Assembly (NCBI GenBank): GCA_000436735.1
Contig: FR887244.1
Coordinates: forward strand, 37,226-49,272
Source: Firmicutes bacterium CAG:170
Lineage (GTDB): Bacteria; Bacillota; Clostridia; Oscillospirales; Oscillospiraceae
Reading direction: 5' to 3'
Length of the DNA: 12,047 nt
Shown: positions 1 through 5,956 of the stretch, one piece after another
Layout of the letters: the number at the start of each line of letters is the position of its first letter
Position numbering within the stretch: the first letter of the stretch is position 1
Translations under genes and position numbers: made by a program
Notes under the pieces: model-generated
Databases searched by the model: none
What the model saw: only the letters and a program-made list of their open reading frames with translations
Told to the model about the DNA's origin: nothing

Positions 1-497
1 ATGCCCGCCAGCACGTCCACCGCCGCAACATCGGCCCGCGATACCTGACGGATCAGGAACACCGCGCGCGGCACGTCGGTCACGAAGTGCAGCTCCTTTG
101 CGCGGATATAGATATCTCCCGGGAGGATATTATCGGTGATGATGTTCTTGACGAACGTCCCCTTATCATGCTTTTCCTCGTAATAGGTCTTGGCGCCGTT
201 CAGCGCGACATAGGCCATCACGCAGAGGCTGCGGGCGGTCTCGTCGTCGCCCTCGGCAAAGACGGCGTAGTCAAAGTAGGCGCTCCAGCTGACGAGCGGC
301 TTGAAGGTCTTATGATCGACCACGACGATCGAATCCGGCGCGCTGTTCAGGCGAATGACAGCCTCCGGCCATTTTTCTCCGATCAGGGAGGTGTCGCTGC
401 AGGAAATGACGTTGCTGTCGGCGTCGATCACGCCGATCACGCGGTCGGTGGCCTCCTTCATCTGAACGATCACACTCTGAAAAACACGGCTGGACAT
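1..497 (-). CDS. CdaR/PucR-family transcriptional regulator, N-terminal part (3' end outside window)
   Basis: The open frame gives 165 residues from ATG at 497 and has no stop before the window edge, so only the N-terminal part is seen. The start MSSRVFQSVIVQMKEATDR, followed by IGVIDADSNVISCSD, resembles the N-terminal sensory domain of CdaR-type (sugar diacid regulator) proteins of Clostridia. These normally continue into a GGDEF-like segment and a PucR-type helix-turn-helix at the C-terminus; the part from about residue 135 (LPGDIYIRAKELHF) would begin the middle domain. The start is supported by a GAGGAGGG ribosome binding site just upstream (about 504-511). The DNA-binding domain is not in the window, so DNA binding is inferred from the family. 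Family members respond to small organic acids, but the ligand here is unknown and no catabolic partner gene is visible. The gene has its own promoter at 546-574. Confidence 0.75.
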   Translation of the reverse strand, partial: MSSRVFQSVIVQMKEATDRVIGVIDADSNVISCSDTSLIGEKWPEAVIRLNSAPDSIVVVDHKTFKPLVSWSAYFDYAVFAEGDDETARSLCVMAYVALNGAKTYYEEKHDKGTFVKNIITDNILPGDIYIRAKELHFVTDVPRAVFLIRQVSRADVAAVDVLAG

Positions 498-545
498 GCA
501 CGTTCCCTCCTCAAGATATTGCTTTTTACACAAACAACCATTGAC

Positions 546-574
546 ATAATACTACGCATTCAGCATTATTGCAA
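546..574 (-). promoter_or_regulatory. Sigma-A promoter of the CdaR-like gene
   Basis: On the minus strand, -35 TTGCAA (569-574), a 17-base spacer and -10 TATTAT (546-551) give near-consensus spacing. The expected start is near 539, which leaves a leader of about 40 bases before ATG 497. The surrounding 498-712 gap is clearly AT-richer than the genes and holds nothing else I can name. No clear terminator follows rsuA in it. Confidence 0.7.
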
Positions 575-712
575 GAGGTTTTTGACGTTTTATTTCAAAA
601 AACGATGTCTTTTTTGTGAACTTTTCATAGTTCTTCGTCATAAGTTCCAAGACAGCAGGCAGGATTTTTCTATTTTTCGCTTTCAATTCGTCCGTGAAAA
701 TGACGAAAACCC

Positions 713-1408
713 TCAAAAAACGCCATCCAGCGCGGAAAGCGGAAGTTCCCGCACCTCGCCGGGCCGCAGCCCGTCCAGAAGCAGGGTTCCCTCCGCCTCA
801 CGGCGGAGATAGCTGACCGGCATTCCCCTTGCAGCCAGCATTCTGCGCACCTGGTGGTACTTTCCCTCCTGAATTTCGACCTGACTTCTCCCCGGCCCGA
901 GCGGTGTCAGCCGCGCCGGGAGGCACTGCGTGCCGTCTCCGAGGGTCATTCCCTCTGCAAAGGCGCGGACATCCTCTTCTCCCGCCTCGCCGGTATGCTC
1001 GGCGTAATAGCGCTTCCAGACGCCAGAGCGCGGGCTGATGAGCCGGTGGGCCAATACGCCATCGTTTGTAAATAATAGCAGCCCCTCCGTTGCCTTGTCG
1101 AGCCTGCCGACCGGCATTACGCCGAAGCGCCGGAAGCGCTCCGGGATCAGCTCCAGCACGCTCGGCCCTCCGGGATCGTCGGTCGAGGTCACATAGCCTG
1201 CTGGCTTGTGCAGCATCAGGAGCACCGTGTGCAGCTTCTCCACCGGTGCGCCGTCGATCGTCAGCTCCGCCGTTTTTTCATCGAATTTCTCCTCCGGACG
1301 GAGCGCCGGGACGCCGTTGACCTGCACCCGTCCGGTCCGGATCAGACCGCGCAGCTCCTTCCGGGAGGCGACGCCCGCGTCTGAGAGTATTTTATCCAGT
1401 CTCTGCAT
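713..1408 (-). CDS. rsuA: 16S rRNA pseudouridine synthase, RsuA type
   Basis: The 231-residue protein belongs to the RsuA/RluB/RluE/RluF pseudouridine synthase family and probably converts U516 (E. coli numbering) of 16S rRNA to pseudouridine in the cytoplasm. An N-terminal S4 RNA-binding domain spans about residues 1-48 (MQRLDKILSDAGVASRKE). The catalytic domain carries GRLDKATEGLLLFTND at 101-116, with Asp104 as the expected catalytic nucleophile. The late motif EGKYHQVRRM is the RsuA form; RluB-type enzymes have a shorter EGRNREVRR-like motif. Length fits the family. ATG 1408 follows a GAAGGAACGG-like ribosome binding site. It is divergent from the DUF4830 gene at 1499, and I found no convincing promoter in the 90 bases between them. 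Confidence 0.88.
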   Translation of the reverse strand: MQRLDKILSDAGVASRKELRGLIRTGRVQVNGVPALRPEEKFDEKTAELTIDGAPVEKLHTVLLMLHKPAGYVTSTDDPGGPSVLELIPERFRRFGVMPVGRLDKATEGLLLFTNDGVLAHRLISPRSGVWKRYYAEHTGEAGEEDVRAFAEGMTLGDGTQCLPARLTPLGPGRSQVEIQEGKYHQVRRMLAARGMPVSYLRREAEGTLLLDGLRPGEVRELPLSALDGVF

Positions 1409-1498
1409 GGTTTACCGTTCCTTCTGTCATATTTGTCCGCGCAGCGCAATAGGTTGTACTACCGATCAATCGATCAAACAGGCATAGGAGGGATCTCT

Positions 1499-1993
1499 AT
1501 GGTCATCATGACTGCCAAAGTTTCCAAAAGCAAGCTGATCGCAATTTCGCTGCTCATTTTCGTCGCCGTGATTCTGCTGGTGCTCGGCCTGAGCAGCTCC
1601 GCCCGAAAGCAGGCCGCCCTGCCGGAAAACGGCGCGCAGGAGGCGCCCGCCGTCCCGTCCGAGATCAAGACAAATGACGACCGCGTCGCCTATCTCGGCT
1701 CCTTCGGCTGGGAGGTCTGTGAGGAGCCAAAGCAGACGCAGGAGGTGCGCATCCCGACCGAGCCGTCCGAGGTTTTCGAGCGCTACAACGACCTCCAGAT
1801 CTCGCAGGGCTTCGATCTGCACGAATATTCCGGAAAAAGCGTCAAGCGCTACGTTTACGAGATCACAAATTATCCGAACAGCGAGGATACCTATTACGCG
1901 ACGCTGCTGATCTACAAAAACGCCGTGATCGGCGGCGACGTGTGCTCCTCGGCGCAGGGCGGTACGATGCATAGCCTCAACATGCCGAAATAG
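1499..1993 (+). CDS. Membrane-anchored DUF4830 protein
   Basis: A 164-residue protein of unknown function. One transmembrane helix lies at about residues 12-32 (LIAISLLIFVAVILLVLG) after a short basic N-terminus, then a low-complexity linker rich in Ala, Pro and Glu (about 36-56), then an extracytoplasmic domain. The stretch RVAYLGSFGWEV (62-73), KRYVYEITNYP (116-126) and VIGGDVCS (143-150) is the pattern I associate with DUF4830, a small domain found in Clostridia. The start is set by AGGAGGG at 1486-1492, six bases before ATG 1499. An in-frame upstream ATG at 1433 lacks such a site and would add 22 residues before the membrane helix. The helix is more likely an uncleaved anchor than a cleaved signal, since no clear AXA site follows. 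The gene converges on the SLOG gene with only four bases between stops. Confidence 0.7.
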   Translation: MVIMTAKVSKSKLIAISLLIFVAVILLVLGLSSSARKQAALPENGAQEAPAVPSEIKTNDDRVAYLGSFGWEVCEEPKQTQEVRIPTEPSEVFERYNDLQISQGFDLHEYSGKSVKRYVYEITNYPNSEDTYYATLLIYKNAVIGGDVCSSAQGGTMHSLNMPK

Positions 1994-1997
1994 CGTC

Positions 1998-2483
1998 TCA
2001 ATACCACAGCGGCAGGATCTGCTTTCCCTTCTGCCGGGCATAGCGGATCGTCGCCTCCGTCCCGCCGGGGCCACCGTCGTAGACCGTCACCAGAAGTGCC
2101 GCCGCGTCCGCCATCGCGCGGTTCCGGCGGAGCATACAGCCGTCGGAGTACGACGGCTCCAGCACACGGATCTCGCTGCACGCCGCCAGCAGGCGGCTGT
2201 AGCGCGCTCTGTCGGCCTCCGGCCATGCGTCCGGCTGGCTCGGGCATGGGATCATGGCGACAAGCCGCAGCTCCGGGCAGCGTCTCTGCACCGCAAGCAC
2301 ACTCTCGGCAAACAGTGTGTCACAGCCGCGGGCCATGCCGCACAGAAAGGTTTCAAAGCCCTGTGCATGCAGCTCCGTCACGACCTGCTCCATGCGGTGC
2401 CGGAGCGCAGCGCAGCGCGCGTCCGTTTCGTCGCCTCCCCATGGGAGCCGCTCCGGCCTGTGGCCGGTAAACGCGCAGACCAT
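1998..2483 (-). CDS. SLOG/DUF1273 family protein (YpsA-like)
   Basis: The 161-residue protein has the hallmarks of the DUF1273 branch of the SLOG (Rossmann-like) superfamily: FTGHRPERLPWG at residues 5-16, FLCGMARGCDTLFAESVL in the middle (glycine-rich nucleotide-type loop), and DGGPGGTEATIRYA near the C-terminus. SLOG domains are proposed to bind nucleotides or nucleotide-derived ligands, and some act as sensors in stress or defence systems; no enzymatic role can be assigned here. I chose ATG 2483 because homologs begin just before FTGHRP and because GGGGTGATC, complementary to the 16S rRNA tail, lies three bases upstream. The open frame extends further to 2579, but that extension crosses the gene's own promoter. 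It is a single gene with a promoter at 2521-2549 that overlaps the ribU promoter. Confidence 0.8.
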   Translation of the reverse strand: MVCAFTGHRPERLPWGGDETDARCAALRHRMEQVVTELHAQGFETFLCGMARGCDTLFAESVLAVQRRCPELRLVAMIPCPSQPDAWPEADRARYSRLLAACSEIRVLEPSYSDGCMLRRNRAMADAAALLVTVYDGGPGGTEATIRYARQKGKQILPLWY

Positions 2484-2520
2484 CCGATCACCCCATTCCC
2501 GCAAGTCTCTGTTACGCAGT

Positions 2521-2549
2521 ATCATACCAGAAAAAATGCCTATTGACAA
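2521..2549 (-). promoter_or_regulatory. Sigma-A promoter of the SLOG gene
   Basis: On the minus strand, -35 TTGTCA (2544-2549), 17-base spacer and -10 TATGAT (2521-2526). The predicted start near 2514 gives a 5' leader of about 30 bases. The -35 box overlaps that of the opposite promoter by five bases. Confidence 0.75.
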
Positions 2550-2571
2550 GCAGGCGGCGTACGTGTATGAT
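2543..2571 (+). promoter_or_regulatory. Sigma-A promoter of the FMN riboswitch-ribU unit
   Basis: On the plus strand, a consensus -35 TTGACA (2543-2548), 17-base spacer and -10 TATGAT (2566-2571). Transcription would start near 2578, just ahead of the FMN aptamer, giving a leader of about 258 bases before the ribU ATG. Confidence 0.85.
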
Positions 2572-2590
2572 GTGGGCAACTGAATACGGT

Positions 2591-2750
2591 CTCTTCAGGG
2601 CAGGGTGAAATTCCCGACCGGCGGTGATGCAGGCGCAGCGCCTGCGCAGTCCGCGAGCGAAAGCTGAACCGGTGAAAATCCGGTACCGACAGTCCGAGTC
2701 CCGTGCGGCAGAAGCCGCGCGGCGCTTTACAGTCTGGATGGAAGAAGAAG
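2591..2750 (+). ncRNA. FMN riboswitch (RFN element) aptamer
   Basis: The conserved blocks of the RFN element are present in order: CAGGGTGAAATTCCCGACC, then GGCGGTGATGC, the CCGCGAGC segment, TGAACCGGTGAAAATCCGG with TACCGACAGT, and AGTCTGGATGGAAGAAG at the 3' end. This RNA binds flavin mononucleotide. P1 can form between CTCTTC (2591-2596) and GAAGAAG at the 3' end. The third variable arm region (about 2695-2728) is GC-rich. It stands before ribU with a terminator between, so FMN binding is expected to stop transcription and shut down riboflavin import when flavin is plentiful. Confidence 0.96.
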
Positions 2751-2752
2751 TC

Positions 2753-2821
2753 CGCAGACGGAAATTCCGTCTGCGCCGCCTCGCATTGGTGCGCCTGAAG
2801 TCCGCTTCAGGCGCTATTTTT
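2753..2821 (+). terminator. FMN riboswitch expression platform with intrinsic terminator
   Basis: A first hairpin has arms CGCAGACGG (2753-2761) and CCGTCTGCG (2767-2775) and no T-tract. The terminator proper has arms GCGCCTGAAG (2791-2800) and CTTCAGGCGC (2805-2814), a four-base loop and the tract TATTTTT (2815-2821). It ends 15 bases before the ribU ATG. The ascending arm can also pair with CTTCAGG at 2593-2599 inside the aptamer's first strand, which would be an antiterminator. Confidence 0.88.
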
Positions 2822-2835
2822 ATGAGGTGATCGAT

Positions 2836-3564
2836 ATGTCCGAACTGTTCCAGAGCATCCGTGAAAATCTTTCCTTTCTGCTGGTCTGCCTGCTGGTCTC
2901 TGCGGCGCTTGCCGGGATCGCTGCGCTGGCTGAGCGCTTCCGCGGCGAACGCCGCCGTCTGAGCGCCGCGCACACGATCAGCTTCGTCGCCATTTTTTCC
3001 GCCATCGCGGGCGTCCTGATGCTGCTGGAGATCCCGCTTTTCTTTGCGCCGTCGTTCTACAAAATGGATCTGAGCGAGATCCCGGTCATGATCTGCGCGT
3101 TCTACCTCGGGCCGGTCTCCGGCGTGATCTGCGAGTTCATCAAAGTGCTGCTCAAGCTTCTGCTCAAGGGCACGACGACCAATTTTGTCGGCGACTTCGC
3201 CAATTTCGCCGTCGGCTGCTCCTTTGTACTCCCGGCCTCTATTCTCTATCACTGGCACCGCTCGCGCAAGGGCGCGATCGCGGCGCTGCTGACCGGCACG
3301 GCCGTCATGACCGTATTCGGCAGCATGTTCAACGCCCTCTACCTTATTCCGAAGTTTGCCCAGCTCTTTGGAATGCCGCTCGATGCCATCGTCGCCATGG
3401 GCACACAGGTGAACTCCCATATCACCAGCGTCGGAACGCTGGCGCTGTTTGCCGTCGTTCCCTTCAATCTGCTCAAGGGGCTGCTCGTCTCGCTGCTCAC
3501 CTACCTGCTCTACAAGCGTGTGGAGCGGCTGTTCTTCCGCAGGGGCAGCACTCAGAATTGTTAA
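2836..3564 (+). CDS. ribU: Riboflavin ECF transporter S component RibU
   Basis: The 242-residue integral membrane protein is the substrate-binding S component of an energy-coupling factor transporter for riboflavin; it needs the shared EcfA/EcfA'/EcfT module, which is not in this window. The family signature is clear: FYKMDLSEIPVMICAFYLGPVSG (about 74-96), then KVLLKLLL and the TTTNFVGDFANF block at 113-124, and a long final helix ending in basic residues. The FMN riboswitch upstream fixes the substrate. There is an extra hydrophobic helix at about 12-33 before the usual first helix (about 47-69), making it longer than the roughly 190-210 residues usual for RibU. ATG 2836 follows GAGGTGATC with good spacing; an in-frame GTG at 2827 lies inside that site and is unlikely. 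Confidence 0.93.
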   Translation: MSELFQSIRENLSFLLVCLLVSAALAGIAALAERFRGERRRLSAAHTISFVAIFSAIAGVLMLLEIPLFFAPSFYKMDLSEIPVMICAFYLGPVSGVICEFIKVLLKLLLKGTTTNFVGDFANFAVGCSFVLPASILYHWHRSRKGAIAALLTGTAVMTVFGSMFNALYLIPKFAQLFGMPLDAIVAMGTQVNSHITSVGTLALFAVVPFNLLKGLLVSLLTYLLYKRVERLFFRRGSTQNC

Positions 3565-3589
3565 TTTTTCATGAAGCGACGTGTTTCGG

Positions 3590-3618
3590 TTGACTTAACG
3601 GCGGTTTCATCGTACTAT
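3590..3618 (+). promoter_or_regulatory. Sigma-A promoter of the PAP2 gene
   Basis: TTGACT (3590-3595), 17-base spacer, TACTAT (3613-3618). It lies 25 bases after the ribU stop, so the PAP2 gene can be expressed apart from the riboswitch. I see no terminator between ribU and this promoter, so read-through from ribU is also possible. Confidence 0.7.
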
Positions 3619-3653
3619 ACAATTTACCATGTATTCAGGGGGCTGCGTCGCTT

Positions 3654-4376
3654 ATGCGCGGAAGGAACCATCGCTTTCCGAAAATAGGAACCATCGATAA
3701 TTACCGCCACTTTTGGATGATCTCCGTCTGGGCCGCTTATCTCATTCTCTATGTGATCGCGGAAAAGGTCGTCACAACGGATTATTATTCCGTTCATATC
3801 GCGCTGGACGATCTCATTCCCTTCTGTGAGTGGTTTGTCATTCCCTACTGCCTGTGGATGGCGCTTCTGGCCTGCACGGCGGTGTATCTTCTTTTCTGGG
3901 ATGCAGAGAACTTCAAGCGCTTTACCGCTTTCATCGGCCTCGGCTTCATTCCCGTCATTATTTTCGACATGATCTTCCCGAACGGACAGGATCTGCGGCC
4001 GCTGGCCTTTGAGCATCATAACATTGCGACCTGGCTCGTCGGGCACATTTACGCCGCCGACTCCAATACGAACGTGTTTCCAAGCATGCATGTGATCGGC
4101 TCCGTGGCGCTGTACGCCGCGTCGCTGTACACGCCCGCCTTCCGCAGGCACAAGCTCCACTGGGTCATGCTTCCCCTCGCAATCCTTATCAGCATTTCGA
4201 CCGCCTTTATCAAGCAGCATTCCTGCGCGGATATTCTCTATGCACTTCCCTACAGTGCCATTGTCTGGTGGCTGGTATACGGCGTCATTTTCAAAAAGCG
4301 GAGGGTCGCTCAAAAGTCGGAGCGATCTCCCGAAAGCACCCCGGAGCTTCGCGCGTCGTCAGAGCTTGAGCAATAG
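3654..4376 (+). CDS. PAP2-family membrane phosphatase/phosphotransferase
   Basis: The 240-residue multi-pass membrane protein belongs to the PAP2 (type 2 phosphatidic acid phosphatase) superfamily, which acts on lipid phosphates or transfers phospho-headgroups at the membrane. The catalytic pieces visible are NGQDLRP at 110-116 (first motif, Arg115-Pro116), PSMH at 143-146 (second motif, His146) and STAFIKQHSCAD at 182-193 (third motif, His189 and Asp193 of HxxxD). Two canonical basic residues are changed: the Lys expected seven positions before Arg115 is Phe108, and the Arg after Ser in the third motif is Thr183. This places it in a divergent branch like the Aur1/inositol-phosphotransferase-like proteins, and the substrate cannot be read from sequence. 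About five or six membrane helices are followed by a polar tail. ATG 3654 has AGGGGG at 3637-3642 upstream. Confidence 0.75.
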   Translation: MRGRNHRFPKIGTIDNYRHFWMISVWAAYLILYVIAEKVVTTDYYSVHIALDDLIPFCEWFVIPYCLWMALLACTAVYLLFWDAENFKRFTAFIGLGFIPVIIFDMIFPNGQDLRPLAFEHHNIATWLVGHIYAADSNTNVFPSMHVIGSVALYAASLYTPAFRRHKLHWVMLPLAILISISTAFIKQHSCADILYALPYSAIVWWLVYGVIFKKRRVAQKSERSPESTPELRASSELEQ

Positions 4377-4390
4377 CATTTAATACAGCA

Positions 4391-4426
4391 AGCCCGCCGT
4401 CTGAAAAACAGACGGCGGGCTGTTTT
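4391..4426. terminator. Strong intrinsic terminator after the PAP2 gene, probably two-way
   Basis: A perfect 13-bp stem, AGCCCGCCGTCTG (4391-4403) and CAGACGGCGGGCT (4409-4421), with an AAAAA loop and GTTTT after it on the plus strand. The 14-base gap after the PAP2 stop suits a terminator for that gene; it could also serve der transcripts arriving from the other side, although the T-tract on that side is poor. Confidence 0.85.
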
Positions 4427-4448
4427 CGTACTATGCCGGATAAACAGT

Positions 4449-4472
4449 GCTGCCGCCCATATGGGCGGCAGC
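4449..4472 (-). terminator. Perfect 24-base palindrome after der, probable terminator hairpin
   Basis: GCTGCCGCCCAT (4449-4460) is followed directly by its exact inverse (4461-4472), starting eight bases beyond the der stop codon. As RNA it gives a GC-rich stem; on the minus strand it is followed by ACTGTTTATCC, a weak T-tract. It probably ends or protects the der transcript. Confidence 0.55.
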
Positions 4473-4480
4473 CTGCATAA

Positions 4481-5815
4481 TTACTGCGTATCCTCTTTAT
4501 CGCCCTTCTGGCGGATGGTGATCTTGATCGGCGTGCCGGTCAGGCCGAACACAGCGCGGATCTGATTTTCGATATAGCGCTGATAGGAGAAATGGAACAG
4601 CTTCGCGTCGTTGCAGAAAATAACGAAATGCGGCGGCTTGACGCCGACCTGCGTCATATAATAGACCTTCAGGCGGCGGCCCTTGTCCGTGGGCGGCTGG
4701 ACACGCGCGGTCGCGTCCTCCAGAATGTTGTTGAGCATACCGGTCGTAATGCGCATACTGTTCTGGTTGGAGACGGCGTTGATCGTCTCAAAGAGCTTGT
4801 CCACGCGCTGGCCCGTCAGCGCCGAAATGAACATGACCGGCGCATACTGCATATAGCTCAGGTCACGCCGCACATCCTCGGTCATGCGGTTCATGGTGTT
4901 TGTGTCCTTCTCGACGGCGTCCCACTTGTTGACGACGATGATACACGCCTTTCCGGCCTCGTGCGCAAGGCCCGCGACCTTCGTATCCTGCTCCGTCACG
5001 CCCTCGTTGGCGTCGATCAGGATAAGGCACACATCCGCGCGCTCGATGGCGGAGACGGAGCGCATATTGCTGTAGCGCTCCACGGCGTCGTCCACCTTGG
5101 ACTTGCGTCGCATTCCCGCCGTGTCGATAAACAGGTACTTGCCCCATTCGTTCTCAAAATAGCTGTCAATGGCGTCGCGGGTCGTACCGGCCACGTCGGA
5201 GACGATCACGCGCTCCTCGCCGAGAATGCGGTTGAGCAGGCTCGACTTGCCGACGTTCGGCTTGCCGATGATGGCGACCTTGATGACGTCCTCGTCGTAT
5301 TCCTCCTCGTCATCCTCCGGGAATGCCTCGACGCAGGCATCCAGCAGGTCGCCTGTGCCGTGGCCGTGGATCGCGGAGACCTCGATCGGTTCGCCGAGAC
5401 CAAGACCGTAGAATTCATAGGCCTCCGGGTTGACGCCGCCGGTCTGGTCGCACTTGTTGACCGCCAGCACGACCGGCTTCTTCGACCGCTTGAGCATCGT
5501 GGCGACCTCCGCGTCCGCCGCCGTCAGTCCGACGGTCACGTCCACGACCATGACGATCACGTTGGCCGTCTGAATGGCGATCTCCGCCTGACGGCGCATA
5601 AACTTGAGCATGTCGTTGTCGGTGCCCGGCTCAATGCCGCCGGTATCGACCAGCAGGAAGCTCCTGCCGCACCACTCGCAGTCGCCGTAGATGCGGTCGC
5701 GGGTCACGCCGGGCGTATCCTCGACGATCGCCATGCGGCGTCCGGTCAGTTTGTTGAAAAGCATCGACTTGCCGACATTCGGCCGGCCGACGATGGCTAC
5801 AATGGGCTTTGCCAT
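4481..5815 (-). CDS. der: Ribosome assembly GTPase Der (EngA)
   Basis: The 444-residue protein has the unique Der layout: two GTPase domains in tandem and a C-terminal KH-like domain. Domain 1 shows GRPNVGKS at 10-17, DTGG at 57-60 and NKCD at 120-123. An acidic linker (EDDEEEYDED, about 167-176) leads to domain 2 with GKPNVGKS at 184-191, DTAG at 231-234 and NKWD at 296-299. The KH-like part (about 355-435) includes LKVYYMTQVGVKPPHFVIFCN. Der binds the 50S precursor and is essential for large-subunit maturation in most bacteria. ATG 5815 has AAGGAGG about nine bases upstream. It follows yceD-rpmF but is separated by a terminator, and I could not find a clear promoter in 5816-5904. Its expression may rest on read-through or a non-consensus promoter. 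Confidence 0.98.
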   Translation of the reverse strand: MAKPIVAIVGRPNVGKSMLFNKLTGRRMAIVEDTPGVTRDRIYGDCEWCGRSFLLVDTGGIEPGTDNDMLKFMRRQAEIAIQTANVIVMVVDVTVGLTAADAEVATMLKRSKKPVVLAVNKCDQTGGVNPEAYEFYGLGLGEPIEVSAIHGHGTGDLLDACVEAFPEDDEEEYDEDVIKVAIIGKPNVGKSSLLNRILGEERVIVSDVAGTTRDAIDSYFENEWGKYLFIDTAGMRRKSKVDDAVERYSNMRSVSAIERADVCLILIDANEGVTEQDTKVAGLAHEAGKACIIVVNKWDAVEKDTNTMNRMTEDVRRDLSYMQYAPVMFISALTGQRVDKLFETINAVSNQNSMRITTGMLNNILEDATARVQPPTDKGRRLKVYYMTQVGVKPPHFVIFCNDAKLFHFSYQRYIENQIRAVFGLTGTPIKITIRQKGDKEDTQ

Positions 5816-5904
5816 AATGGTTTACCCTCCTTAATTGAAAGAAATCCGCCGTGCGGGCGCGGGCCTTCGGCATCCGCGGCCTTCTCCGGCTTCGGACAGG
5901 CGGC

Positions 5905-5935
5905 AAAAGAAAAGAGGAAGGCAAACGCCTCCCTC
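5905..5935 (-). terminator. Intrinsic terminator of the yceD-rpmF operon
   Basis: On the minus strand a nine-pair stem (one G-U pair) forms from GAGGGAGGC (5935-5927) and GCCTTCCTC (5922-5914) with a four-base loop, followed directly by TTTTCTTTT (5913-5905). It lies 21 bases after the rpmF stop. Confidence 0.85.
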
Positions 5936-5956
5936 TCATTCTCGTATCGAGCGAAA

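Noticed and set aside
87..812. A 241-codon plus-strand frame over the CdaR-like gene and the following gap
   Set aside because: It runs antisense to a recognisable regulator and then through the promoter region; no ribosome binding site and no domain.
1433..1462. Weak promoter TTGTCC-N18-TACTAC for the DUF4830 gene
   Set aside because: Poor match in both boxes and in spacing; below what I would call a promoter.
1464..1478. GATCAATCGATCAA short repeat before the DUF4830 gene
   Set aside because: Short and of low complexity; nothing shows that it is an operator, and no promoter can be placed against it with confidence.
2753..2775. Hairpin after the FMN aptamer as a separate terminator
   Set aside because: The stem is strong but no T-tract follows; treated as part of the expression platform.
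3624..4313. A 229-codon open frame on the minus strand, antisense to the PAP2 gene
   Set aside because: A shadow of the PAP2 coding frame; no start signal and no recognisable motif.
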